From positions 1-8,079 of the forward strand of contig JAGHBX010000645.1 of assembly GCA_021160785.1 (NCBI GenBank): DNA of 8,079 nt. The letters are read 5' to 3'. The DNA is from Planctomycetota bacterium (GTDB taxonomy: Bacteria > Planctomycetota > Phycisphaerae > Sedimentisphaerales > Anaerohalosphaeraceae). Within the stretch, counting starts at the first letter, position 1. Each line of letters starts with the position of its first letter. The position numbers and the translations under genes are program-made. The notes beneath the pieces are model-generated. The model was not told the DNA's origin, did not search any database, and saw only the letters and a list, made by a program, of their open reading frames with translations. Positions 1 to 6,362 of the stretch are shown here, one piece after another.

Positions 1-1949
1 CCGCCTACAGTCGGGCCCACTTTCAGATCGGCCATTTCTCACTCAATCCTGTCGGCAAGCTCACTGGGTGCAACTGGCGGAAAAATCTGTGGAATGCCGA
101 ATTGACAGGGACGATCACAACAGACAAGGGTGATATCCGGATTCGTCATTTCATACATGCAGAAGATATGGCTATTGTCACGGAACTGAACCCGTCCGTC
201 GGCGAGCAGGGATGCAACTGGACCTGGCATCCAATCGAGGCTCGATCATCGCGACCCGGCTATCCTACTAAAGAGTCGCAGATCGCTGGATTCGCGAAAA
301 AATATGGCAGTCACTATGCCAAGACCCTTAAGGTCTTTAAGGCCAACCCTGCAGGGCGTCAGGAAGAAAAAGGTATTGTTTCCGTATGGGTACAGGATCT
401 CCTTGCCGGCGGCCAATATGCAACAGCCTGGAGTGAGCAGGTTCAAAAAGAAACCCGCACACACATCGTCAGTATTGCAAACAGCTATCCCGAATCAACA
501 GCAGCCCAGACCGCTGTGTCGGATGTGAAACGTTTTCTGAAACTCGATATTACCAGTTGGGCAAAAGCTCATCGTAACTGGTGGCATGCTTATTATGCCG
601 GGAGTTTTATCACGATTCCTGACAAATGGCTCGAATCGCTGTATTGGCAGACAATCTATCGGTTTGGTTGTACCTCGAGAACCGGACGATATTATGTTGA
701 CTGTCCGGGTATCTGGTTCCAGGGCGGCCCGTGGGCTTACACCACCACCAACTGGAATATTCAATGCGCACATTGGCCCGTATACGCGGCTAATCGACTG
801 GAGCAGGGGCAGGAATTGCTCGACAGGTTTCATGACAATCGTGATGAACTGATCAAGGCGGTGCGCCCGGTCCAATGGCAGGAGGACTCGGCGTACCTGC
901 CGCATGAAGTCGCCGGCGATCTGATCGGCAATCGCCAGCAGGATATGCGCTATTTTTATGAAGTGGGGAATCTGCCCTGGACGATGAATAACTTCTGGAG
1001 TCAGTATCGTTATTCGATGGACGACCAGATGCTGCGCCTGAAGATTTATCCGTTGCTGCGCCGCAGTATCAATCTGTACCTTCACATGGTGGAGAAGGGT
1101 GAGGATGGTAAACTTCAACTTCCACCAACGTATTCGCCGGAAACAGGTGTGTGGAAGAATGCAAACTTCGATCTGGCCCTGTTCAAATGGGGATGCTACA
1201 CGCTGCTCAAAGCGAGTAAAAGACTGTGGATCGATGACCCGCTGATCCCCCAATGGAAAAATGTTGTCAAGAACCTGGTGGATTTCCCTGTGGATGAGAA
1301 TGGCTTCCGTCTGGGCAGTGAGCAGACATCTTCTCCTAATCATCGGCATTTTTCCAATCTGCTGATGATCTATCCTCTCTACCTGGTGAACATTGAACAG
1401 GAAGGTGCGATGGATGTGTTGAAGCGATCCTATGATCGTGCCCATTCGATCAATGGACTACCCGCCATGGTGCAGTCGCATGCCGGTCCGATTGGTGCTG
1501 CACTGGGACAGGGCGATCAGGTATTGGAAGGTTTGAAACGCTTGCAGGGAAATTTGTATCCGAACGGCATGTGGTTCGCTAACCCTTGCCTTGAGTCGTC
1601 GTTGGGGATGGCGAACATCGTTCAAAACATGCTAATCCAGAGTTGGACCGATCCGGCGAAAGATGAGTCCGGTCCCATTCGCATTTTCCCTGCAACCCCC
1701 TCCGTGTGGAAAGATGTGGAGTTTCGTGATTTGCGAACAGAAGGTGCTTTCCTCGTCTCGGCAAAACGTACAGGCGGCCAGACCAAATGGGTGCGGATCA
1801 AGAGTCTGGCCGGCGAGCCCTGTCGGGTGCGGCCAGGCTTGAACGGAAAGGTCCATATTAAAAGCGATCGCCAGCTCAAACTCAAACAGGTGTCGCCGAA
1901 AATCTATGAGATTGATATGAAAAAGGGCGATGAAGTGATGTTGTATTAA
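1..1949 (+). CDS. GH95-like glycoside hydrolase (5'-truncated by window edge)
   Basis: Probably hydrolyses a terminal sugar, perhaps an alpha-L-fucoside or alpha-galactoside, from a plant or algal polysaccharide; the substrate cannot be read from sequence. The frame is open from base 3 to the TAA at 1947-1949 (648 codons), so the true start lies upstream and the TTG at 102 is not a real start. The visible beginning (IGHFSLNPVGK, LWNAELTGTI) matches the beta-sandwich N-domain of GH95-type proteins. A helical (alpha/alpha)6 domain follows, with NWN (750-758) in the place of the GH95 Asn pair, SPE (Glu at 1140-1142) in the place of the general acid, and HRHFS from 1341. The end (IRIFPATPSVWKDVEFRDLR) matches the family's C-terminal beta domain. 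Where GH95 enzymes usually read IDGN, this protein reads LESS (Glu at 1593-1595). The signal peptide, if any, is outside the window. Family assignment is from remembered motifs; close GH-L or GH65-like relatives are the alternative. Confidence 0.8.
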   Translation, partial: AYSRAHFQIGHFSLNPVGKLTGCNWRKNLWNAELTGTITTDKGDIRIRHFIHAEDMAIVTELNPSVGEQGCNWTWHPIEARSSRPGYPTKESQIAGFAKKYGSHYAKTLKVFKANPAGRQEEKGIVSVWVQDLLAGGQYATAWSEQVQKETRTHIVSIANSYPESTAAQTAVSDVKRFLKLDITSWAKAHRNWWHAYYAGSFITIPDKWLESLYWQTIYRFGCTSRTGRYYVDCPGIWFQGGPWAYTTTNWNIQCAHWPVYAANRLEQGQELLDRFHDNRDELIKAVRPVQWQEDSAYLPHEVAGDLIGNRQQDMRYFYEVGNLPWTMNNFWSQYRYSMDDQMLRLKIYPLLRRSINLYLHMVEKGEDGKLQLPPTYSPETGVWKNANFDLALFKWGCYTLLKASKRLWIDDPLIPQWKNVVKNLVDFPVDENGFRLGSEQTSSPNHRHFSNLLMIYPLYLVNIEQEGAMDVLKRSYDRAHSINGLPAMVQSHAGPIGAALGQGDQVLEGLKRLQGNLYPNGMWFANPCLESSLGMANIVQNMLIQSWTDPAKDESGPIRIFPATPSVWKDVEFRDLRTEGAFLVSAKRTGGQTKWVRIKSLAGEPCRVRPGLNGKVHIKSDRQLKLKQVSPKIYEIDMKKGDEVMLY

Positions 1950-2108
1950 GGTCAAGATCCTTCCAACACGGGAATTAGGTCCGTTACTTTTTTTGTTGAC
2001 ACCATTGTCTACCGCTCACAGATCAACGTGGGCTTCTTCTCCAACTCGCAATATAACCCCGTAAGCCGCCGAGCCGTGGAACGAGTGATCGGTCATTATG
2101 CGGACTGA
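1950..2108 (+). pseudogene. Possible gene-tail remnant, in frame downstream of the hydrolase stop
   Basis: Directly after the hydrolase TAA the same frame stays open for 52 codons to a TGA at 2106-2108. From about 1987 it reads like real protein (INVGFFSNSQYNPVSRRAV, then ERVIGHYAD), and third positions are mostly G or C, unlike the AT-rich DNA that follows. There is no convincing start codon or ribosome site of its own. It could be the decayed 3' end of a deleted gene, or a chance open stretch. It could also be the true C-terminus of a longer hydrolase split by a stop, but the hydrolase already ends where its family normally does. I do not recognise the protein family. Confidence 0.3.
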
Positions 2109-2117
2109 CCGGTCAGT
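2086..2117. promoter_or_regulatory. Tandem operator-like palindromes, 20 bp apart
   Basis: ACTGACCGGTCAGT (2104-2117) is a perfect 14-base palindrome with no loop. The ten-base core TGACCGGTCA (2106-2115) recurs with one change as TGATCGGTCA at 2086-2095, exactly 20 bp upstream. Two near-identical dyads about two helical turns apart are typical of sites for dimeric repressors, and the CCGG-centred form resembles TetR-family operators. No regulator gene is in the window, so the binding protein and the controlled gene are unknown; the nearest downstream gene is the cold-shock gene about 285 bases away. The palindrome could also form a small RNA hairpin, but no T-run follows it directly. Confidence 0.4.
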
Positions 2118-2282
2118 GCGATTACCCGTAAGCAAAACTTACTTGCGCCACCCAACCGGGCGGGAGACAGATTTTTTTTAGAAAAATATCGCGGTTTTTC
2201 GCTCATAAAGGCCTGTTTTGGGGCACTTGGGCCGAAATCTGTTATTTTTATTTATTTTTGTGGTGTTTTCGGCGTCCTGCTG

Positions 2283-2291
2283 TGGTAAACT
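2283..2291 (+). promoter_or_regulatory. Possible extended -10 promoter for the cold-shock gene
   Basis: TGG-TAAACT reads as a TGn extended -10 element with four of six matches to TATAAT. No good -35 box sits 16-18 bases upstream; the nearest, TTGTGG at 2258-2263, is 22 bases away. A T-rich tract lies just upstream. Transcription from here would start near 2298 and give a leader of roughly 100 bases. This is a weak prediction, and promoter rules for this organism are not known to me. Confidence 0.3.
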
Positions 2292-2300
2292 CCGTTTTTA

Positions 2301-2338
2301 TGGGGCATGTCCTTTCATCTCTCAAGAGTGTGCCCCCA
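2301..2338 (+). promoter_or_regulatory. Leader hairpin upstream of the cold-shock gene
   Basis: GGGGCA (2302-2307) can pair with TGCCCC (2331-2336). T2301 can pair with A2338 if C2337 bulges, and two G-U pairs can extend the stem inward. A small CTC/GAG stem (2319-2321 with 2326-2328) can form in the apical loop. The hairpin would sit at the 5' end of the proposed leader, about 60 bases before the start codon. Cold-shock mRNAs in other bacteria carry structured leaders that control stability and translation, so a similar role is plausible. There is no T-run after it, so it is unlikely to be a terminator. Confidence 0.4.
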
Positions 2339-2386
2339 CAAAATTAAATGTCGGGAGATAATAGTTTAAAGGCCTAAACATCGGCC

Positions 2387-2394
2387 AAGGAGAA
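2387..2394 (+). promoter_or_regulatory. Ribosome binding site of the cold-shock gene
   Basis: AAGGAGAA lies eight bases (counted from GGAG) before the GTG at 2401. It supports that GTG, because the frame is closed upstream by a TAG at 2362-2364 and has no ATG in between. Confidence 0.8.
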
Positions 2395-2400
2395 GTAGCA

Positions 2401-2604
2401 GTGAGTACAGGTACAGTAAAATGGTTCAATGCAAGTAAGGGTTATGGTTTTATTACTCCGGATGACGGCGGCGACGATCTGTTCGTCCATCATTCCGAGA
2501 TTAAAACCGCCGGCTACGCAACGCTGGAAGAGGATCAGAAGGTCGAATTCGAGATCGGAGAAGGCAAAAAAGGTCCATGCGCCACTAACGTGACGCCGGT
2601 CTGA
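2401..2604 (+). CDS. Cold-shock domain protein (CspA family)
   Basis: A small cytoplasmic single-stranded nucleic-acid-binding protein that acts as an RNA chaperone; despite the family name, many members are expressed at normal temperature. The 67 residues form one complete cold-shock domain of standard family length. It opens with STGTVKWFNASKGYGFI, containing the RNP1-type motif KGYGFI, and continues with the RNP2-type motif LFVHHS and the usual aromatic residues of the binding face (Trp, Phe, Tyr, Phe, Phe, His). The acidic DDGGDD before RNP2 is common in this family. It starts at GTG with a strong ribosome site. It is monocistronic, with its own leader and a terminator 27 bases after the stop, and is convergent with the efflux operon. 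Which paralogue it is (CspA, CspC, CspE or another) cannot be told. Confidence 0.96.
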   Translation: MSTGTVKWFNASKGYGFITPDDGGDDLFVHHSEIKTAGYATLEEDQKVEFEIGEGKKGPCATNVTPV

Positions 2605-2630
2605 CAAGCAGCAAGACTCGAAAGAAACGA

Positions 2631-2660
2631 AAGGCCCTGCCTGACAGCAGGGCTTTTTTT
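2631..2660 (+). terminator. Intrinsic terminator of the cold-shock gene, probably bidirectional
   Basis: GCCCTGC (2634-2640), a six-base loop, and GCAGGGC (2647-2653) form a perfect seven-pair stem followed by seven T residues. The stem can be extended by a G-U and A-T pairs from the AAG before it. On the minus strand the same stem is followed by a U-rich stretch (TTTCGTTTCTTT in DNA form), and it lies about 50 bases after the arfB stop, so it can also end the efflux operon. Confidence 0.92.
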
Positions 2661-2709
2661 GTGCGCTGGGATTAAACCATCCAGTCGCAATATTGTTAGA
2701 GGATTGCTA

Positions 2710-3138
2710 TTATTCATTGTCCGGGGAGAATCTTTTTAGGCGCTGTTTCTTGAGCGTGGACCTTCGTTTTTTTTCTTCGAGTCGGCGGCGGACGGCGTAA
2801 GCAGGGGTCTTTGTTTTTTGCCGGTGTGGTTTTGTTTCGAGAGCATCCGCCAGTAGTTCGATGAGTTTTGTTGTTGCGGCGTTTTTGTTGGCGGCCTGGG
2901 TGCGGTGTCGCTGGGATATGACGCGAAGGACGCCGTCTTTGCTGATGCGTGTTTTAAGACGCGAGCCGATGCGCGTTTTCTGGGCCTCGGTAAGAGCAGG
3001 GCAATTGCCAATGTCCAAGAGGAGCGTAACACGGGTGCTGACCTTGTTGACATTCTGTCCGCCGGGTCCGCTGCTGCGGGAGAACCGAAACGTCAGCAGA
3101 CGCTCCGGGATCTCAACGCCTTTCTTGATTTCGATCAT
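2710..3138 (-). CDS. arfB: ArfB-type peptidyl-tRNA hydrolase (ribosome rescue)
   Basis: ArfB (YaeJ) frees ribosomes stalled on mRNAs without a stop codon: its tail enters the empty mRNA channel and its GGQ loop hydrolyses the peptidyl-tRNA. The protein has 142 residues, close to the roughly 140 of the E. coli protein. The catalytic loop RSSGPGGQNVNKVSTRV places GGQ at residues 26-28, the same position as in E. coli. The C-terminal 30 residues are rich in Lys and Arg (RRRLEEKKRRSTLKKQRLKR), as the channel-binding tail should be. The frame is open further upstream, but that stretch is the shadow of the pump gene. I chose the ATG at 3138 because it gives family length and an ATGA overlap with the pump stop. 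The upstream GGGGA is a weak ribosome site, which fits translation by coupling. No codon-recognition domain is present, so it is not RF1 or RF2. Confidence 0.93.
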   Translation of the reverse strand: MIEIKKGVEIPERLLTFRFSRSSGPGGQNVNKVSTRVTLLLDIGNCPALTEAQKTRIGSRLKTRISKDGVLRVISQRHRTQAANKNAATTKLIELLADALETKPHRQKTKTPAYAVRRRLEEKKRRSTLKKQRLKRFSPDNE

Positions 3139-6100
3139 CGCGTTGTTTCCCCGATAGGCGCAAGTGTCGGATATATTCTTGTTTTGATTTTGTGGTAGAT
3201 TGCTTTTACGTCCTCGAGGATCATGTAGAGCGACGGTACGAGCAGCAGTGTGATCGATGTTGCAAACAGCACTCCGAATGCGAGGCTGATGGCCATCGGG
3301 ATGAGGAATCTGGCCTGGAGACTTTTTTCCATCATCATCGGCATCAATCCGCAAAATGTTGTCATGGTTGTCAGCATGATCGGGCGGAAACGCCGGGTTA
3401 TCGAGTCCCTTATGATCTGTTGGAGATCGATGCCGGCCTTTCGTTCGCGATTAATCAGGTCGACCATGATCAGCGAATCGTTTACGACGACGCCCGATAG
3501 CGCGACGATACCGAAAAACGACAGCAGGCCGACGTTGTATTGAATACCCGTAGCAAAGCTGAGGATGGCATGCCCAAGGACCGCCCCGACAACTCCGAAA
3601 GGTATCGCCGACATAACGATCAGCGGCTGGACATAACTTTTGAACTGGACCGCAAGCAGGCCGAAGATCGCCAGCAGCGCAAGTGGAAAGGCGATCCTCA
3701 AAGAGGAGAAGGAATCCTTTCGCTCTCTCTGCTCACCTGCGAATCGCCATTTGAGTTCGGGATAGCGTGAGATCAACTCCGGCAGCAGTTTCGTCTGGAG
3801 ATCCCGGTTTATGTCGTCTGCATTCGCGGCTGTCTTATCGATGTCGGCGCTGACATTTACGACTCGCCTCTGGTCGGCGCGGCGAATGGTCGCATAACCT
3901 CGCCCGTATTGAACCCGGGCGACCTGTCCGAAAGGAATCTCGGTATTGTCCGGCAGACGAATATACATGTTTTCGATGTCAGCGAGGCTCTTTCGCTGTT
4001 GGTGCGGATATCGAATCATCACGCGGATATCATGCTTTCCGCGTTGTATACGCTGGGCTTCGTCGCCGTAAAAACCCTGCCTTGTCTGTCTTGCAAGATC
4101 AGCCAGGGTCAAGCCCAGTGTTCGCCCCGCGTCACTGAGAGAGAGTCTCATCTCCGCTTTTCCCGGTTCGAAATTGTCCGAAATATCGAAAACGCCGTTG
4201 TAAACGCCAAGCATGGTTTTCAATTCTTCCGATGCCGCCAGTAACTTGTCGAAGTTTCTGTGCGAAAGCTCGACGTTAATCGGTTCACCGGCAAAATGCA
4301 CCTCTGACGTGTAAGTCAGCGTCGAAACACCGGCGACTTCTCCGACGACTTGGCGCCATCGATTGGAAAGCGCCGTGGACGAAATGTCGCCGCGCTCTTC
4401 GGCTCCTAATAATTCTATGTTCACTTCGCCGAGGTGCCCGGAAGATGTCCCGATTGAAACAGTCTGCACAGGCCCGCCTCCTCGACTTGCCGGTTGATCG
4501 CCGATAGTGCTGGCCAGATGCTTATATATCGACGGTTGGCCGGGACGATCTGCGTCGATTTCGTCACGAACCTGGAAAGCAGCTTTTTCGATTCGCTTGA
4601 GTATTTTCAAGGTCTGATCCGCCGGCGTTCCCTGCGGCATGGTGAGAGTCGCCACCATGTTGTCGGCTTCGATAGAATCCATGAATGTAGTCTTTATGAA
4701 TCCGCCAGCCATCAAGCCAATTACCGTTATCAGGATCGCTATCGCACTTGCAAGTGTAACATATCGGTAACGAACGACAAACAATGCCCCCCTGGCAAAG
4801 GGGCCTTCGACGAATCCTTCGAGAAGAGTTGCGATTTTCCGTTGAAATCGCGAAAACGGGTTTCGAGTTTTGCCCGCTTTTAACTTTGCTCTCGCCAGGT
4901 GTGACGGGAGAATCAGCAAAGCTTCGATAAGTGAGATTGAAAGTACGAGAATCACAACGATGGGAATTACACGAAGAAATTTTCCCATAATACCTGTAAT
5001 GTACAACAGCGGTACGAATGCAAAGATGGTTGTTAGTACCGCCATTACGACCGGAGCAGTCATCTCCTGAACGCCCAGAATCGCCGCTTTGAGCGGCTCC
5101 ATTCCCCTCTCGCGGTAAGTGAAGATATTCTCGCCGACAACAATAGCGTCGTCGACAACTATGCCCAGGACCAGGATGAATGCAAACAGCGAAATCATGT
5201 TCAGCGAAACCCCGAACAGGGGCATCAGGCAGAACCCGCCCAGAAACGAAATCGGAATACCTAATGTCGTCCAGAACGCAAGGCGGAAATGCAAAAACAG
5301 CGTCAGGCACAAAAAGACCAGAATAAGTCCGAGCCTTGCATTACGCATGAGAAGGCTCATTCTGGCGCGAAGAAGCTCCGTCTGATCCTCCCAGATATCC
5401 AGCGAGATTCCGTCCGGAAGAGATCGCCCTTTTTCGACGACATATTTTTTGATTGTTCTCGCCACGTCAAGAGCATCCTGCTGTCCCACCCGGAAAATTT
5501 TTACATGCACCGCAGGCTGGCCGTCGAATCGCGATATCATATCCGAATCGTCAAAGCCGTCGATTACCGTCGCAATGTCGCCAATCAGTAATTTCGTTCC
5601 GTCGTTTTGTGTAAGAACGATGATCTCTTCGAACTCCGAACCGGTGTACCTTTGACCTTTCGTTCGCACGAGAATTTCACCTCCGGCCGTCTTGACCGAT
5701 CCGCCGGGAATGTCCATGGATGATGCTCTAACCGCACGGGTTACATCGTCGAAAGACAGCGCATACTTTCTGAGAGTTTCTTCGGAAACTTCAATCGAGA
5801 TTTCATAAGCCCTTGCCCCTGCAATGGTGACCTGGCTGATATTGGGCAGCGCCGTAAGATCGTCCTTAACATTCTCGGCGAGTTCCTTGAGAGTCCTTTC
5901 GGAAGCATCACCGTGGAGCACGATTGTCAAAACTTCATAGCGAGTCTTGATCTCGGTGATGATCGGTTTTTCCGTCTCCACCGGGAATGTTATGATACGG
6001 TCGACTTCGGCTTTAACGTCGTCGAGCACCTGCGACGGATCGGCATATTCTTCCAGCTCCAGCGTGACCATTGAGGCGCCTTCGGCGGAGGTGGAATACA

Positions 6101-6362
6101 ACCGCTTAATGCCGTCGACACTGGCGACTGCTTCCTCGACTCGAAGGGAAACACCCTGCTCCACTTCCGAGGGCGACGCACCCAGATACGGGACCGTCAC
6201 CGTGATTATGTCAAGGCTCATCTCCGGGAAGAATTCCACCTTGATGGTAAAAAGAGTTATAATCCCCGACAAGATGATCAGGATCATCAGCAGATTCGCC
6301 GCGACATGATTTTGTGCAAACCATGCAAGAGGGCCTTTGGATTGTTCTGTCTGATCGCTCAC
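3135..6362 (-). CDS. RND efflux permease (AcrB/HAE1-like)
   Basis: The inner-membrane pump of a tripartite exporter; it uses proton influx to move substrates from the periplasm or outer leaflet into the outer-membrane duct. At 1075 residues it has the family length. The first membrane helix is at about 20-40, followed by a large periplasmic part, a helix cluster at about 340-490, a seventh helix at about 530-550, a second periplasmic part, and a final helix cluster from about 880 onward. The paired aspartates of helix 4 are present (Asp404 and Asp405 in GIVVDDAIV), as is the RRFRPIMLTT segment before helix 11. The helix-10 Lys of AcrB (Lys940) is replaced by Val960 (GVVVNDSLIMVD). It starts at GTG with AGGAGG (minus strand, 6370-6375) seven bases upstream, and overlaps both neighbours by four bases. 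Substrates are unknown; drugs, lipids or metabolites are all possible. It lacks the features I would expect of a metal exporter. Confidence 0.95.
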   Translation of the reverse strand: MSDQTEQSKGPLAWFAQNHVAANLLMILIILSGIITLFTIKVEFFPEMSLDIITVTVPYLGASPSEVEQGVSLRVEEAVASVDGIKRLYSTSAEGASMVTLELEEYADPSQVLDDVKAEVDRIITFPVETEKPIITEIKTRYEVLTIVLHGDASERTLKELAENVKDDLTALPNISQVTIAGARAYEISIEVSEETLRKYALSFDDVTRAVRASSMDIPGGSVKTAGGEILVRTKGQRYTGSEFEEIIVLTQNDGTKLLIGDIATVIDGFDDSDMISRFDGQPAVHVKIFRVGQQDALDVARTIKKYVVEKGRSLPDGISLDIWEDQTELLRARMSLLMRNARLGLILVFLCLTLFLHFRLAFWTTLGIPISFLGGFCLMPLFGVSLNMISLFAFILVLGIVVDDAIVVGENIFTYRERGMEPLKAAILGVQEMTAPVVMAVLTTIFAFVPLLYITGIMGKFLRVIPIVVILVLSISLIEALLILPSHLARAKLKAGKTRNPFSRFQRKIATLLEGFVEGPFARGALFVVRYRYVTLASAIAILITVIGLMAGGFIKTTFMDSIEADNMVATLTMPQGTPADQTLKILKRIEKAAFQVRDEIDADRPGQPSIYKHLASTIGDQPASRGGGPVQTVSIGTSSGHLGEVNIELLGAEERGDISSTALSNRWRQVVGEVAGVSTLTYTSEVHFAGEPINVELSHRNFDKLLAASEELKTMLGVYNGVFDISDNFEPGKAEMRLSLSDAGRTLGLTLADLARQTRQGFYGDEAQRIQRGKHDIRVMIRYPHQQRKSLADIENMYIRLPDNTEIPFGQVARVQYGRGYATIRRADQRRVVNVSADIDKTAANADDINRDLQTKLLPELISRYPELKWRFAGEQRERKDSFSSLRIAFPLALLAIFGLLAVQFKSYVQPLIVMSAIPFGVVGAVLGHAILSFATGIQYNVGLLSFFGIVALSGVVVNDSLIMVDLINRERKAGIDLQQIIRDSITRRFRPIMLTTMTTFCGLMPMMMEKSLQARFLIPMAISLAFGVLFATSITLLLVPSLYMILEDVKAIYHKIKTRIYPTLAPIGETTR

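Larger units (their letters stand above)
1950..2400. other. 450-base intergenic region before the cold-shock gene
   Basis: No complete gene is visible on either strand. From left to right it holds the coding-like remnant, two operator-like palindromes (2086-2117), and a GC-rich stretch (2145-2164) followed after eight bases by eight T residues. Next come a short inverted repeat (GAAAAA at 2181-2186, TTTTTC at 2195-2200), a T-rich tract (2241-2260), a possible extended -10 (2283-2291), and a hairpin-forming leader. CCCGTAAGC occurs twice (2058-2066 and 2125-2133), bracketing the palindromes. AAAGGCCT also occurs twice, near 2208 and 2368. Confidence 0.7.

Noticed and set aside
495..1445. Long minus-strand open frame (316 codons) opposite the hydrolase
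   Set aside because: It is antisense to a recognisable glycoside hydrolase, and its His/Ile/Arg-rich composition is what antisense reading of such a gene gives.
1996..2024. TTGACA as a -35 box
   Set aside because: The hexamer is perfect, but 16-18 bases downstream there is nothing like a -10, and it lies within the coding-like remnant.
2145..2179. Possible terminator for the hydrolase transcript (CCACCC/GGGCGG stem, then T-run)
   Set aside because: The stem has an A-C mismatch and the eight-T run begins eight bases after it, too far for a normal intrinsic terminator.
3139..3354. Upstream extension of arfB to a 214-residue product
   Set aside because: The extra 72 residues come from the pump gene read in another frame; the ATG at 3138 gives family length and places GGQ at the expected position.
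4564..5310. Long minus-strand open frame (248 codons) inside the pump gene
   Set aside because: It lies in another frame of the well-supported RND gene, has low-complexity Cys/Arg/Ser-rich content and no recognisable domain.
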